NCBI RefSeq assembly: GCF_004959855.1
Contig: NZ_SPNT01000004.1
Span: 124,001 to 188,000, forward strand
Direction of reading: 5' to 3'
Source of the DNA: Nitratireductor sp. XY-223
GTDB taxonomy: Bacteria > Pseudomonadota > Alphaproteobacteria > Rhizobiales > Rhizobiaceae
DNA length: 64,000 nucleotides
The translations under genes and the position numbers were made by a program. This document shows, one piece after another, positions 50,923 through 59,425 of the stretch. Each line of letters opens with the position of its first letter. Position 1 is the stretch's first letter. The notes below the pieces were generated by a model. That model saw nothing but the letters and a program-made list of their open reading frames with translations. It was not told where the DNA came from and searched no databases.

Positions 50923-53247
50923 TTGCAACTATTTGCTCCCGAATCCGGCGGACTGATCAGCCCAGGCATTCGTTATGTCGGCTTTGCGGACCGGAGCCAG
51001 ACTGAAAGCCGTGAAATACGCTACGGCGAAACCGGCAGAGTGGCACTTTGCGACGGCGACCTGGTTACCATCACCTGCGTCGACGGCGGCGTTTCGATCC
51101 TGTTGGCCGCGTTCGATGAATCCGGCTCGGATGCTCTGCAGCAACTGAATTTGAAACAACACGAAACCCCGGTTGAGGACTTCGGTACGCTTGACCGGAC
51201 GGCGCTCGACGGCTGGCTCGGAGCACGTGGTGCGGACTTTTCGACGGTGTGCTTCGCCCGCTTGTTCGGCGCGGGAACGCCAGCCGCCGAGCGCTTTACT
51301 TTCAGATCGCGGACAGATTGCACGCTCTGGCTGGCCTTGCCGGCCGACGGCGCAATGATATCAACGGGCGGCGGCGGAACGTTTTCCATCGAAGTCGCGC
51401 GCGCCGCGTCAAACAGCTTTCTTCCCGATCCGGTGGGAGACGTGCGCGACGAATTCACCGTCGATAGCGGCACCGCGCGCGCCTATGAACTGCGCAAGGG
51501 CGATTTCGTCCAGATCATCGATATCGAGGGTCGTCAATGTTCCGATTTCATGGCCATGCGCGCCGACGCGCTCCACCGGGGCATCGAGCGCCACATCGAC
51601 TCGACGGTCACCCGCACCTTCGCGGGCGGCGCCTATCCGGCACCGGGCCTGTTCGACAAATTCTTCGACCAGGACATGCAGCCGCTCCTTAACGTGACCC
51701 AGGACAGTGTCGGACGTCACGACACGTTTGCACTGGCCTGCACGGCGCGCGGCTACGAGGAGCGCGGGTTTCCCGGGCACCTCAATTGTTCGGACAACAT
51801 CTCCGCAGCGTATGAGCCGTTCGGCATTGCAATGCGCAGCGCCTGGCCGGCGATCAATTTCTTCTTCAATTCCAGCATCCAGCCGACCGACAACCGTCTG
51901 CGGGTCGACGAGGCCTGCTCCCGCCCGGGCGATCACGTTATCATGCGCGCCCTGACCGACCTGGTGTGCGTGTCGACGGCATGCCCGGACGACATAGATC
52001 CGATCAACGGATGGAACCCGACGGACATCCACGTGCGCATTTACAAGCCGGATACACCGATCCAGCGGGCCGTTGCGTATCGGCCCTTCAATGACAGCGA
52101 GGTTTCCATGACCCAAGAGAGCGCATTCAACACTCGCACGAGTGCGCTGACGCGATCGTTCCAGGTCGCCAGGGACCTGTGGCTGCCGAGCAGTTACGAG
52201 GCGACCCGCGCCATCGACGAGTACTGGGCCTGTCGCAAGGCCGTCACCATCCAGGACACGTCATCGCTGCTGAAGTTCGACGTTCTCGGCCCGGACGCCG
52301 AGAGGCTCTTGCAGAAATGCTTGACCCGGGACGTCTCGCGGCTCTCGGTCAACAGAGGCGTTTACGCGCTCGCGGCCGCGGAGGACGGCAGCGTGCTCGA
52401 CGACGGAACGCTCTTCCGGCTCGGGCCGGATCTCTTCCGCTGGTGCTGCGGATCGGAGGAGAGCGCCCGCCATTTCCGCGAGGCCGCGCAAGAGGACGGC
52501 ATGAAGGTCTGGATCAAGGCCTATGGCCCGGCGATGCCAAGCCTGGCGCTGCAGGGCCCGAACAGCCGCAAATTGCTGGAGCGCCTGGTTTTCATCCAAC
52601 CCCACCAGCCGGCGCTCGAGGCCATCAAATGGTTCGGCGTCACGGTCGCCAGGCTGCACGACAGAAACGGCCCGGCTTTCATGCTGTCGCGAACAGGTTT
52701 TACCGGGGAACTCGGATACGAGATCTTCTGCGCGCAGGACGCGGCCGTCGGCATCTGGGACGCGCTGATGGAGGCCGGTTCGGACATCGGCATCACGCCC
52801 ATGGGTCTGGACGCGCTCGAAACCATTCGCATCGAGGCGGGTCTGATGGTGGCGGGAGCGGAATTCTCACCGGGAACGGACGCGTTCGAAGCCGGACTGG
52901 GTTTCGCGGTCGACCTCAAGAAGGACGCATTCATCGGTCGCGATGCTCTGCTGCGCAACAGGGCGGCGCCGCGCCGCGCGCTGGTCGGGCTTCTTTTTGA
53001 GGGCAACGAGGTGCCGAACCATGGCGATCCGGTCATCGTCGGCAGACGGGAAGTCGGCACGGTGACCAGCGCCACGCGTTCGCCGATGCTTGGCCGGCCG
53101 ATCGCCATGGCGCGTGTCGCCGTCGAGCACGCACAGGAGGGCAGCACGATCGAAATCGGACAACTGGACAGGCACAGCAAACGCTTGCAGGCCACGATCA
53201 CCAGTATTCCGTTCATCGACCCCAAACGGGAAAGGGCCAGAGCCTGA
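50923..53247 (+). CDS. DUF1989-GcvT fusion protein, putative folate-dependent demethylase
   Basis: 774 residues from a proposed TTG at 50923, which has GAGGAC 8 nt upstream; no ATG or GTG in frame lies between the promoter and residue 145, and further upstream the frame runs through the operators. Three parts: residues 1-165 unassigned beta-rich; 166-392 a DUF1989 (urea-carboxylase-associated) domain with QCSDFMAM, HLNCSDNISAAYEPFGI and WNPTDIHVRIY; 400-774 a GcvT/DmdA-like aminomethyltransferase (RTGFTGELGYEIF, LDALETIRIEAGLMVAG, FEAGLGFAVDLKKDAFIGRD). GcvT relatives move a methyl or methylene group to tetrahydrofolate. With the betaine-type importer downstream, demethylation of a methylated amine is inferred; the DUF1989 role is unknown. 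Confidence 0.82.
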   Translation: MQLFAPESGGLISPGIRYVGFADRSQTESREIRYGETGRVALCDGDLVTITCVDGGVSILLAAFDESGSDALQQLNLKQHETPVEDFGTLDRTALDGWLGARGADFSTVCFARLFGAGTPAAERFTFRSRTDCTLWLALPADGAMISTGGGGTFSIEVARAASNSFLPDPVGDVRDEFTVDSGTARAYELRKGDFVQIIDIEGRQCSDFMAMRADALHRGIERHIDSTVTRTFAGGAYPAPGLFDKFFDQDMQPLLNVTQDSVGRHDTFALACTARGYEERGFPGHLNCSDNISAAYEPFGIAMRSAWPAINFFFNSSIQPTDNRLRVDEACSRPGDHVIMRALTDLVCVSTACPDDIDPINGWNPTDIHVRIYKPDTPIQRAVAYRPFNDSEVSMTQESAFNTRTSALTRSFQVARDLWLPSSYEATRAIDEYWACRKAVTIQDTSSLLKFDVLGPDAERLLQKCLTRDVSRLSVNRGVYALAAAEDGSVLDDGTLFRLGPDLFRWCCGSEESARHFREAAQEDGMKVWIKAYGPAMPSLALQGPNSRKLLERLVFIQPHQPALEAIKWFGVTVARLHDRNGPAFMLSRTGFTGELGYEIFCAQDAAVGIWDALMEAGSDIGITPMGLDALETIRIEAGLMVAGAEFSPGTDAFEAGLGFAVDLKKDAFIGRDALLRNRAAPRRALVGLLFEGNEVPNHGDPVIVGRREVGTVTSATRSPMLGRPIAMARVAVEHAQEGSTIEIGQLDRHSKRLQATITSIPFIDPKRERARA

Positions 53248-53292
53248 GAAAATCAACCAGAAACGTGTGATGAAAAAGAAGGGAACACGGAA

Positions 53293-54252
53293 ATGAAGAA
53301 ACTGATGCTTGCGGCATTGTTCGCCGCCTCGACAAGCCTGAGCGCGCAGGCCGCCGATACCGTGATGATCGGCGAGCCGAGCTGGCCGGGCGCCAAGATC
53401 ATCGCCAACCTGATCAAGGTGGTGATCGAGGAAAAACTCGGCGGCGAGGCCGAACTCGTGCCGGGAACCAACCCGGTCATCTTCGCGGCAATGGACGGCG
53501 GCCGCGGGGACATCGACGTTCATCCCGATGTCTGGCTTCCGAACCAGAAGAGCCTGACGGACGAATATGTCGACGACAAGGGTACCGTCGGCCTGTCCTC
53601 TGGGGCCTATGAAGGCCGTTCCGGCTTCTGCGTTCCGAGCTACGTCGCCGACGAGCACAATGTGAAGTCGGTCTATGACCTGGCGACGCCCGAGGCGCAG
53701 GCGCTGTTCGATTCCGACGGCGACGGCAAGGGCGAAATCTGGGTCGGCGCATCCGGCTGGGCATCGACCAACGTGCACAAGGTCAAGGCGCGCGACTATG
53801 GCATCGAGACCTTCCTGGAGCCGGGAACCGAAGACGAAACCGTTTTCTACGCGAAGCTGAAGGCCATCGTCTCGCAGAAAAAGGGCGCGGTATTTTATTG
53901 CTACAAGCCCCACTATGTGCACGCGCTCTATGACGTGACCATGCTGGACGAGCCGCCGCACGATCCGGAAAACTACACGATCGTGCAGCCTGATGCCGAT
54001 GCCGACTGGTACGACAAGTCGAAGATCACGACGGGCGATTCCGTAAAATCCGTGCGGATCGCCCACTCCAAGTCGCTCGAGGAACGCGCGCCCGATGCCG
54101 CCAAGCTGCTTGCAAACATGGCGCTCAACTCCGACGATGTGTCCGCCTGGACCTTTGAGGTCGTTGTCAACGGCAAGGAACCGGAGGACGTCGTGAAGGC
54201 CTGGGTAGCTGAAAACGGCAAGACCGTCGATACCTGGCTTGGCATCAAATAG
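53293..54252 (+). CDS. proX: glycine betaine/proline-type ABC transporter substrate-binding protein
   Basis: 319 residues with signal peptide (MKKLMLAALFAASTSLSAQA). OpuAC/ProX-type fold: MIGEPSWPGAKIIANLIKVV, GGRGDIDVHPDVWLPNQ and GASGWASTNVHKVKARDYGI contain the aromatic residues (Trp, Tyr) expected to form the cage for a quaternary ammonium group, for example W in the first and last segments and FYCYKPHYVHALYD. It follows the fusion gene by 45 bp and precedes a stable hairpin. Confidence 0.9.
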   Translation: MKKLMLAALFAASTSLSAQAADTVMIGEPSWPGAKIIANLIKVVIEEKLGGEAELVPGTNPVIFAAMDGGRGDIDVHPDVWLPNQKSLTDEYVDDKGTVGLSSGAYEGRSGFCVPSYVADEHNVKSVYDLATPEAQALFDSDGDGKGEIWVGASGWASTNVHKVKARDYGIETFLEPGTEDETVFYAKLKAIVSQKKGAVFYCYKPHYVHALYDVTMLDEPPHDPENYTIVQPDADADWYDKSKITTGDSVKSVRIAHSKSLEERAPDAAKLLANMALNSDDVSAWTFEVVVNGKEPEDVVKAWVAENGKTVDTWLGIK

Positions 54253-54265
54253 CCGGCCGAATCCG

Positions 54266-54288
54266 GCCCGCCGCCCCCGGCGGCGGGC
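54266..54288 (+). repeat. very stable hairpin between the binding-protein and ATPase genes
   Basis: GCCCGCCGCC (54266-54275) pairs perfectly with GGCGGCGGGC (54279-54288) around a CCC loop, 14 bp after the binding-protein stop and 6 bp before the ATPase start codon. There is no T-run. It can protect the upstream message and lower translation of the downstream genes, because the purine-rich ribosome-binding bases lie inside the stem. Confidence 0.75.
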
Positions 54289-54294
54289 AGACCA

Positions 54295-55401
54295 ATGAAC
54301 GGAACCGATCCCATGGAGACCACCCCGGAAGACCATCCGATCATCGCGCGAAACGTCTGGAAAATCTTCGGCGACAGAGCCGCGGAAGCCCACGCGGCAA
54401 TCCTTGCCGACGGACTTTCGAAGGCCGAAGTGCTGGAACAGTTCGGCTGCGTCGTCGGCGTCGCGGATGCCAGTTTCTCGATCGCGGAAGGCGAGATCTT
54501 CTGCATCATGGGATTGTCCGGTTCCGGAAAATCGACGCTGGTGCGGCACATCAACCGGCTGCTGGAGCCGACCGCCGGCGAGATCCTCATCGAGGGCAAC
54601 GATGTCATGAAGCTCAACGAAGCGCAGTTGCGGGAGCTTCGCAATCACAAGGTTGCCATGGTGTTTCAGAATTTCGGACTGATGCCGCACCGGACCGTGC
54701 GCGACAATGTGGCGATGCCGCTGGAAATCCGCGGCTCGTCGAAGCGCCAGCGCTGGACCGAGGCGGACCGCGTTCTCGACATGGTGAACCTGACCGGCTG
54801 GGAGGACAAGTACGCGCACGAACTGTCGGGCGGCATGCAGCAAAGGGTGGGGCTTGCCAGGGCCCTCGCCTCCAACCCCGCCATCCTCTTGATGGACGAG
54901 CCGTTCTCGGCGCTCGATCCGCTTATCCGCCGACAGTTGCAGGATCAGTTCATGGATCTTTCCGACCGGCTCAAAAAGACCACCATATTCATCACCCACG
55001 ATCTCGACGAGGCCATTCGCATCGGAAACCGCATTGCGATCATGAAGGATGGCCGGATCGTGCAGACCGGAACGCCCGAAGAGATCGTGATGAACCCGGC
55101 CGACGATTACGTGTCGGATTTCGTGGCCGGGATCTCCAAGCTCGATCTCGTCTACGCCCACTCCATCATGGAACCCGTGGAGCGTTACAGCAGCGAGAAC
55201 GGCACCATCGCCGCGAATGCCGCCAGGGCGCATCACAACAGCGATCTGAACACGTTGATCAACGTCGCGGTCGAGACGGACGGCCCCATCCTGATCGACG
55301 ACGACGACGGCAATGCAGTCGGTGTCGTCGACCGTACCCGGCTGATGCGCGCCATCCAGGGCAATCGCAAACAGGAGGCAGCATCCCATGAGCCCGCGTG
55401 A
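54295..55401 (+). CDS. proV: glycine betaine/proline-type ABC transporter ATP-binding protein
   Basis: 368 residues (an ATG at 54313 is the alternative start). Walker A GLSGSGKST, signature LSGGMQQRVGLARAL, Walker B ILLMDEPFSALDP. The N-terminal NVWKIFGDRAAEAHAAILADGLSKAEVLEQFGC insertion before the core, seen here in two pieces, is typical of ProV. After the ABC core residues 280-368 hold a shortened CBS-like region (ILIDDDDGNAVGVVDRTRLM), compared with two CBS domains in longer ProV proteins. It overlaps the permease gene by 14 bp. Confidence 0.92.
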   Translation: MNGTDPMETTPEDHPIIARNVWKIFGDRAAEAHAAILADGLSKAEVLEQFGCVVGVADASFSIAEGEIFCIMGLSGSGKSTLVRHINRLLEPTAGEILIEGNDVMKLNEAQLRELRNHKVAMVFQNFGLMPHRTVRDNVAMPLEIRGSSKRQRWTEADRVLDMVNLTGWEDKYAHELSGGMQQRVGLARALASNPAILLMDEPFSALDPLIRRQLQDQFMDLSDRLKKTTIFITHDLDEAIRIGNRIAIMKDGRIVQTGTPEEIVMNPADDYVSDFVAGISKLDLVYAHSIMEPVERYSSENGTIAANAARAHHNSDLNTLINVAVETDGPILIDDDDGNAVGVVDRTRLMRAIQGNRKQEAASHEPA

Positions 55402-56893
55402 CAGCAGCGACAGCAGCCTTGAGAACCTCGTCGCCACATTCGCCGGCAGCAATTCGGGCTATTACAGCCGCCAGTTTGCCTATCTCAGCGAGGCGCCGGG
55501 ATTCCGGGCGAGTTTCAATCCCATGGCGGGGCTCGCAAGCCCGGTGTGGTTCGGCGCCCGGGGCCTTTGGTCCTGGTTCCTGGTGTTCCTGCTCGCCGAG
55601 ACCTTCGCCTATATCCAGATCTTCCGGGGCTGGCTGGGCAATCTCGGCCAGGATCAGCTCGAGCGCGCCGAGGCCATACGCCGGACACTGGCGACAAGGC
55701 TGGAGCAGATCGAGGCAGCCAGGCAATCGGGCGACAGCAGCCTTGAGGCACTGGAACGCGCAGCTCAGTCGCTTCAGCGGGCGCTCGATGATTCCCTTTC
55801 CGCCGCGCAGGCGGCATCGGGTGACGCCCTGGCCCTCGTCCTGTTCGGCCTCGCCATCCTGGCCGCGGCCAAGCTGAGCGCAGCGGTGATTGCCAACTGG
55901 GCGCTGGAGACGCGTTTCACGCGTTGGCGGTCCGACCAGTCGCTGGCGAGCGGACTTTCAACCGGGCGCGTCATTGCGGCGACCGTGGTCTTTGTCTGCG
56001 CCGCCGGGCTTTCGTCCCTGCGCTTCGCGCGCCCCGACATCGTGCCGATGCTGCTCGATTTTCCCACCGATAAGAATTTCAGGATCGCGACCGCCGACTG
56101 GATCAAGGACGGCTTCGAGTGGGCCAAGAGCAGCGGCGCCGAATTCTTCAATGCGATCACGCTCGGCGTGCGTTCCCTGCTCGACGGGCTGGAGATCGTC
56201 TTCGTCGGCACGCCCTGGCCGGTCATCATCATCTTCGTCGGCATGCTCGCATGGCTGACCGGCGGCAGCCGCGTCGCCATATTCACCATCGCGGCGCTGG
56301 CCTATCTCGGCATCCTCGGCTTCTGGGAAAAGGCGATGACGACCATCTCGCTGCTCGGCGCGGCCGCCATGGTGTCGATCACGCTGGGCATACCGCTCGG
56401 CATATTGTGCGCCCGCCGTCCGAGGCTGTTCGCCATCATCCGGCCGATCCTGGACTTCATGCAATCCATGCCGTCCTTCGTCTACCTCATACCGGTGATC
56501 GCCTTCTTCGGCGCCGGCAAGCCGGCGGCGATCGTCGCGACCCTGATCTTCGGATCGCCACCCGTTATCCGCCTGACCGTGCTCGGCCTGCAGCAGGTGC
56601 CGGGCACCGTCCGCGAGGCGGCGCTGGCTTTCGGGGCAACGCCCGCCTATCTGCTTTTCAAGGTCGATCTGCCGCTTGCCGCCAGGACGATCATGGCGGG
56701 CGTCAACCAGACGATCCTAATGTCGCTGGCAATGGTCGTGGTGGCATCGCTGATCGGCGCGAAGGGCCTTGGCGAGGATGTTCTCGAAGCGCTGCAGTTT
56801 GCCTCTGAGGGACAGGGCATACTCGCAGGCCTCGCCATCCTGTTCTGCGCTTTGATCCTTGACCGGATCGTCGCCGGAAAACCGCAGAACTGA
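55388..56893 (+). CDS. proW: glycine betaine/proline-type ABC transporter permease with extra N-terminal half
   Basis: 501 residues, against about 280-350 usual. Residues 300-500 are the ProW core, with IPLGILCARRPRLFAIIRPI, LGLQQVPGTVREAALAFGAT (coupling loop) and IGAKGLGEDVLEALQF. The first 230 residues are unusual: a soluble start with GYYSRQFAYLSEAPGF and SFNPMAGLASPVWFGARG, resembling the N-terminal motif of DUF2628-like membrane proteins, then a helix, a likely coiled coil (about 97-142, LEQIEAARQ...LEALERAAQ) and two more helices. The start has GGAGG nine bases upstream. Last gene of the operon. Confidence 0.9.
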   Translation: MSPRDSSDSSLENLVATFAGSNSGYYSRQFAYLSEAPGFRASFNPMAGLASPVWFGARGLWSWFLVFLLAETFAYIQIFRGWLGNLGQDQLERAEAIRRTLATRLEQIEAARQSGDSSLEALERAAQSLQRALDDSLSAAQAASGDALALVLFGLAILAAAKLSAAVIANWALETRFTRWRSDQSLASGLSTGRVIAATVVFVCAAGLSSLRFARPDIVPMLLDFPTDKNFRIATADWIKDGFEWAKSSGAEFFNAITLGVRSLLDGLEIVFVGTPWPVIIIFVGMLAWLTGGSRVAIFTIAALAYLGILGFWEKAMTTISLLGAAAMVSITLGIPLGILCARRPRLFAIIRPILDFMQSMPSFVYLIPVIAFFGAGKPAAIVATLIFGSPPVIRLTVLGLQQVPGTVREAALAFGATPAYLLFKVDLPLAARTIMAGVNQTILMSLAMVVVASLIGAKGLGEDVLEALQFASEGQGILAGLAILFCALILDRIVAGKPQN

Positions 56894-56920
56894 TCGCGGT
56901 TCTCCGACGGAAGGCGGCGG

Positions 56921-57388
56921 CTAGTTCGCCGCCTGGAGCGTGAAACGCGATACGCCAGCGGCGATGTTCAGGCCGGTCTGGAGCTGAATGTTGACCGGCT
57001 GCAGGGAGATCGAGTTCTCGAAGCCGCCAACCAGCACATTTGCACCGGCGCCGACGCCGACGGTCGCCTCTGCGGACGCGCCGACATAGGTGCCGTTGAG
57101 GGCGCCATTGGGCACGCTCCTGGTCGGTGCGAAGACCCACCAGATGAGGTCGGTGCGATCCGCCTTGCCGAGGTCAAGGCCGAACTTCTCGACGGATCCG
57201 TCATAGCGTTCGGTCGAGCCGTCGATCGAGGTGTATTCGCAGCCCAGCGTCTTATATGAGACGAGGATGTGATTGCCGACATCGGCGACGGAACAGCCGA
57301 GCTGTCCAATCTTGATCAGGTCCGATGCCGTTGCCGGTGTGGCGCCGACTGCTGCGGCGAACAGCAGAGCCAAAGTCAGTTTTTTCAT
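56921..57388 (-). CDS. DUF992 family exported protein
   Basis: 155 residues from ATG at 57388 with a GGAG site. Signal peptide MKKLTLALLFAAAVGATPATA; the mature protein has IGQLGCSVADVGNHILVSYKTLGCEY and the glycine/alanine-rich stretch YVGASAEATVGVGAGANVLVGG that define DUF992. These proteins are common in Hyphomicrobiales and of unknown function, probably periplasmic or outer-membrane associated. Convergent with the ProW-type gene, 27 bp apart. Confidence 0.88.
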   Translation of the reverse strand: MKKLTLALLFAAAVGATPATASDLIKIGQLGCSVADVGNHILVSYKTLGCEYTSIDGSTERYDGSVEKFGLDLGKADRTDLIWWVFAPTRSVPNGALNGTYVGASAEATVGVGAGANVLVGGFENSISLQPVNIQLQTGLNIAAGVSRFTLQAAN

Positions 57389-57538
57389 TTTTGATGCTCC
57401 TGGAATTCGGTCCGCGCCCGGCGCCATGCCGGACGTGCCGATGAGAATTGCGCTTAGAACGCGCAAATATGATGAGGATGTGGCAAATTCAATGGCTTGC
57501 GACAATTTCGCAAAGCCGATGGTTTACAAAGACTTTTG

Positions 57539-59425
57539 CTATTCCGCCTTGCTTCCCGGCGGCAACCAGGCGCGCTTGACCCGGTCGTGGACGGAAGGGT
57601 TGTCGGAAAGCGCCTCCTCCGTCTCTTTCTCGATCTCGCGCGCCATCTTCATGTAGGGCTCGTTCTCGAAGGGCGGAATCTCCGGGTCGTAGAGCTGCGC
57701 CAGGCGCCGGATCCCGTCCCGGTCGCGCTCCACGAAGACGGTAATCAGCTTCTCGACCTCGTGCGGGTGCACGCCGAAGGCCTCCAGCGCGTATCGCGCG
57801 GCCCGAACCGCGCTGTCGAAGGTCTCGCGCACAATGTCGTCGGCGCCGGCCTTGTAGAGCTCGTAGACATAGTGGCGGTTGCGGGCGCGCGCGACGATGT
57901 GCAGATCCGGCTTTTCGCGCCGCGCATGTTTGACGATCTCGACGGCCCGGTCCATGTCGTCGATGGCGACGACCAGCAGGCCCGCCTCTTCAAGACCCGC
58001 CGCGTGCAGCAGGTCCGGGCGGGAGGCATCACCGTAGAAGGTGCGTATGCCGTAGCGGTTGAACCCGTCGACCATGTCGGCGCTGAGATCGAGCACCACC
58101 GTCTTGTAGCCGTTGCCCTTGAGCACCCGGTTGATCACCTGGCCGAAACGGCCGATGCCGCAGATGATCGCGGCACCCTTCTCGTCGATCTCGTCCGCCG
58201 CCCTGCCCTGCTCCTCGTCGAGGCGCGGCAGAACCACCCGGTCGAAGACGATGAAAAGGGCCGGTGTCAGAAGCATCGACAGCGCAACGACCAGCAGCAG
58301 CAGGTCGGCGAGGTCCGTCGGTATCACCGCGTTCTGCACCGAAAACGAGAGCAGCACGAAACCGAATTCGCCGGCCTGGGCGAGCGACAGGGTGAAGAGC
58401 CACTGATCGGCGCCGCGCAGCCGGAAGATGAAGGACAGCGCCAGAAGGACAGCGGCCTTCAGCGCCATCAGGCCGATGGTGAGGCCGATGACGAGCAGCG
58501 CGTTGTCGAACAACAGCACGAAGTTGATGCCGGCGCCGACGGTGATGAAGAACAGGCCGAGCAGCAGTCCCTTGAACGGCTCGATATCGCTTTCCAGCTC
58601 GTGCCGGAATTCGCTGTTGGCGAGCACCACACCCGCCAGGAACGTGCCGAGCGCCGGCGACAGCCCGACGAGCGTCATAAGGAAGGCAATGGCAACGACG
58701 AGAAGCAGCGCCGCCGCGGTGAATATCTCGCGCAGCTTTGCCGATGCGATGAACCGGAACAACGGCCGCGACAGGTAGTGGCCGCCTGCCACGACGGCGG
58801 CAATCGCGGCGATATTGACGATGGCGACCTGCCAGCCGGAAAGGCCCTCGATCAGGCTGAGTTCGGCGCCGTGCCCGCCTTCCGCGTGGGCCTCGGCCCC
58901 GTGGTGGACGAGTTCAGGCAGGGCAAGAAGCGGAATCAGCGCCAGCATCGGAATGACGGCGATATCCTGAAACAGCAGCACGGAAAAACTCGACTGGCCG
59001 CCGTCGCTCTTCATCAGGCCCTTCTCGTTGAGCGTCTGCAACACGATCGCCGTCGACGACAGCGAGAACACCAGTCCGATCGCCAGGGCGACGCTCCAGC
59101 CGAGACCCAGCGCCATGCCCGCCGCCATCACCAGGACGGTGGTCACGCCGACCTGCAGGCCGCCGAGACCGAGCAGACGGTTGCGCATGGTCCACAGCGT
59201 TCGCGGCTCCAGCTCCAGCCCGACGAGGAACAACATCATCACGACGCCGAACTCGGCGATGTGCTGGATGCTCTCGGTATCCCCGACGAGCCCGAGCACC
59301 GGCCCGATGACGATGCCGGCGATGAGGTAGCCGAGCACGGAGCCCAGCCCCATGCGTTTCGCAACCGGGACCGCAATTACGGCGGCGCACAGATAGATGA
59401 AGGCCTGGAAAAGCAGACCGGTCAC
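57539..59425 (-). CDS. kefB: Kef-type K+/H+ antiporter
   Basis: 628 residues from a GTG that overlaps the preceding gene's stop (GTGA) and has GGAGG 7 nt upstream. CPA2 exchanger domain with about 13 helices over residues 1-385 (VLGYLIAGIVIGPVLGLV, FLVGLELEPRTLW, LLFQDIAVIPMLALIPL, SLAQAGEFGFVLLSFSVQ), then an RCK/TrkA-N domain from about 405 with IICGIGRFGQVINRVLKGNG. Glutathione-gated K+ efflux during electrophile stress is the family role; KefB and KefC cannot be separated by eye. A His-rich loop (HHGAEAHAEGGH) lies at about 180. Confidence 0.92.
   Translation of the reverse strand: MTGLLFQAFIYLCAAVIAVPVAKRMGLGSVLGYLIAGIVIGPVLGLVGDTESIQHIAEFGVVMMLFLVGLELEPRTLWTMRNRLLGLGGLQVGVTTVLVMAAGMALGLGWSVALAIGLVFSLSSTAIVLQTLNEKGLMKSDGGQSSFSVLLFQDIAVIPMLALIPLLALPELVHHGAEAHAEGGHGAELSLIEGLSGWQVAIVNIAAIAAVVAGGHYLSRPLFRFIASAKLREIFTAAALLLVVAIAFLMTLVGLSPALGTFLAGVVLANSEFRHELESDIEPFKGLLLGLFFITVGAGINFVLLFDNALLVIGLTIGLMALKAAVLLALSFIFRLRGADQWLFTLSLAQAGEFGFVLLSFSVQNAVIPTDLADLLLLVVALSMLLTPALFIVFDRVVLPRLDEEQGRAADEIDEKGAAIICGIGRFGQVINRVLKGNGYKTVVLDLSADMVDGFNRYGIRTFYGDASRPDLLHAAGLEEAGLLVVAIDDMDRAVEIVKHARREKPDLHIVARARNRHYVYELYKAGADDIVRETFDSAVRAARYALEAFGVHPHEVEKLITVFVERDRDGIRRLAQLYDPEIPPFENEPYMKMAREIEKETEEALSDNPSVHDRVKRAWLPPGSKAE

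Noticed and set aside
52867-55452. An 861-codon open frame on the minus strand across the fusion, ProX-type and ProV-type genes
   Set aside because: It crosses three well-supported plus-strand genes and shows no family motif; it is a high-GC shadow.
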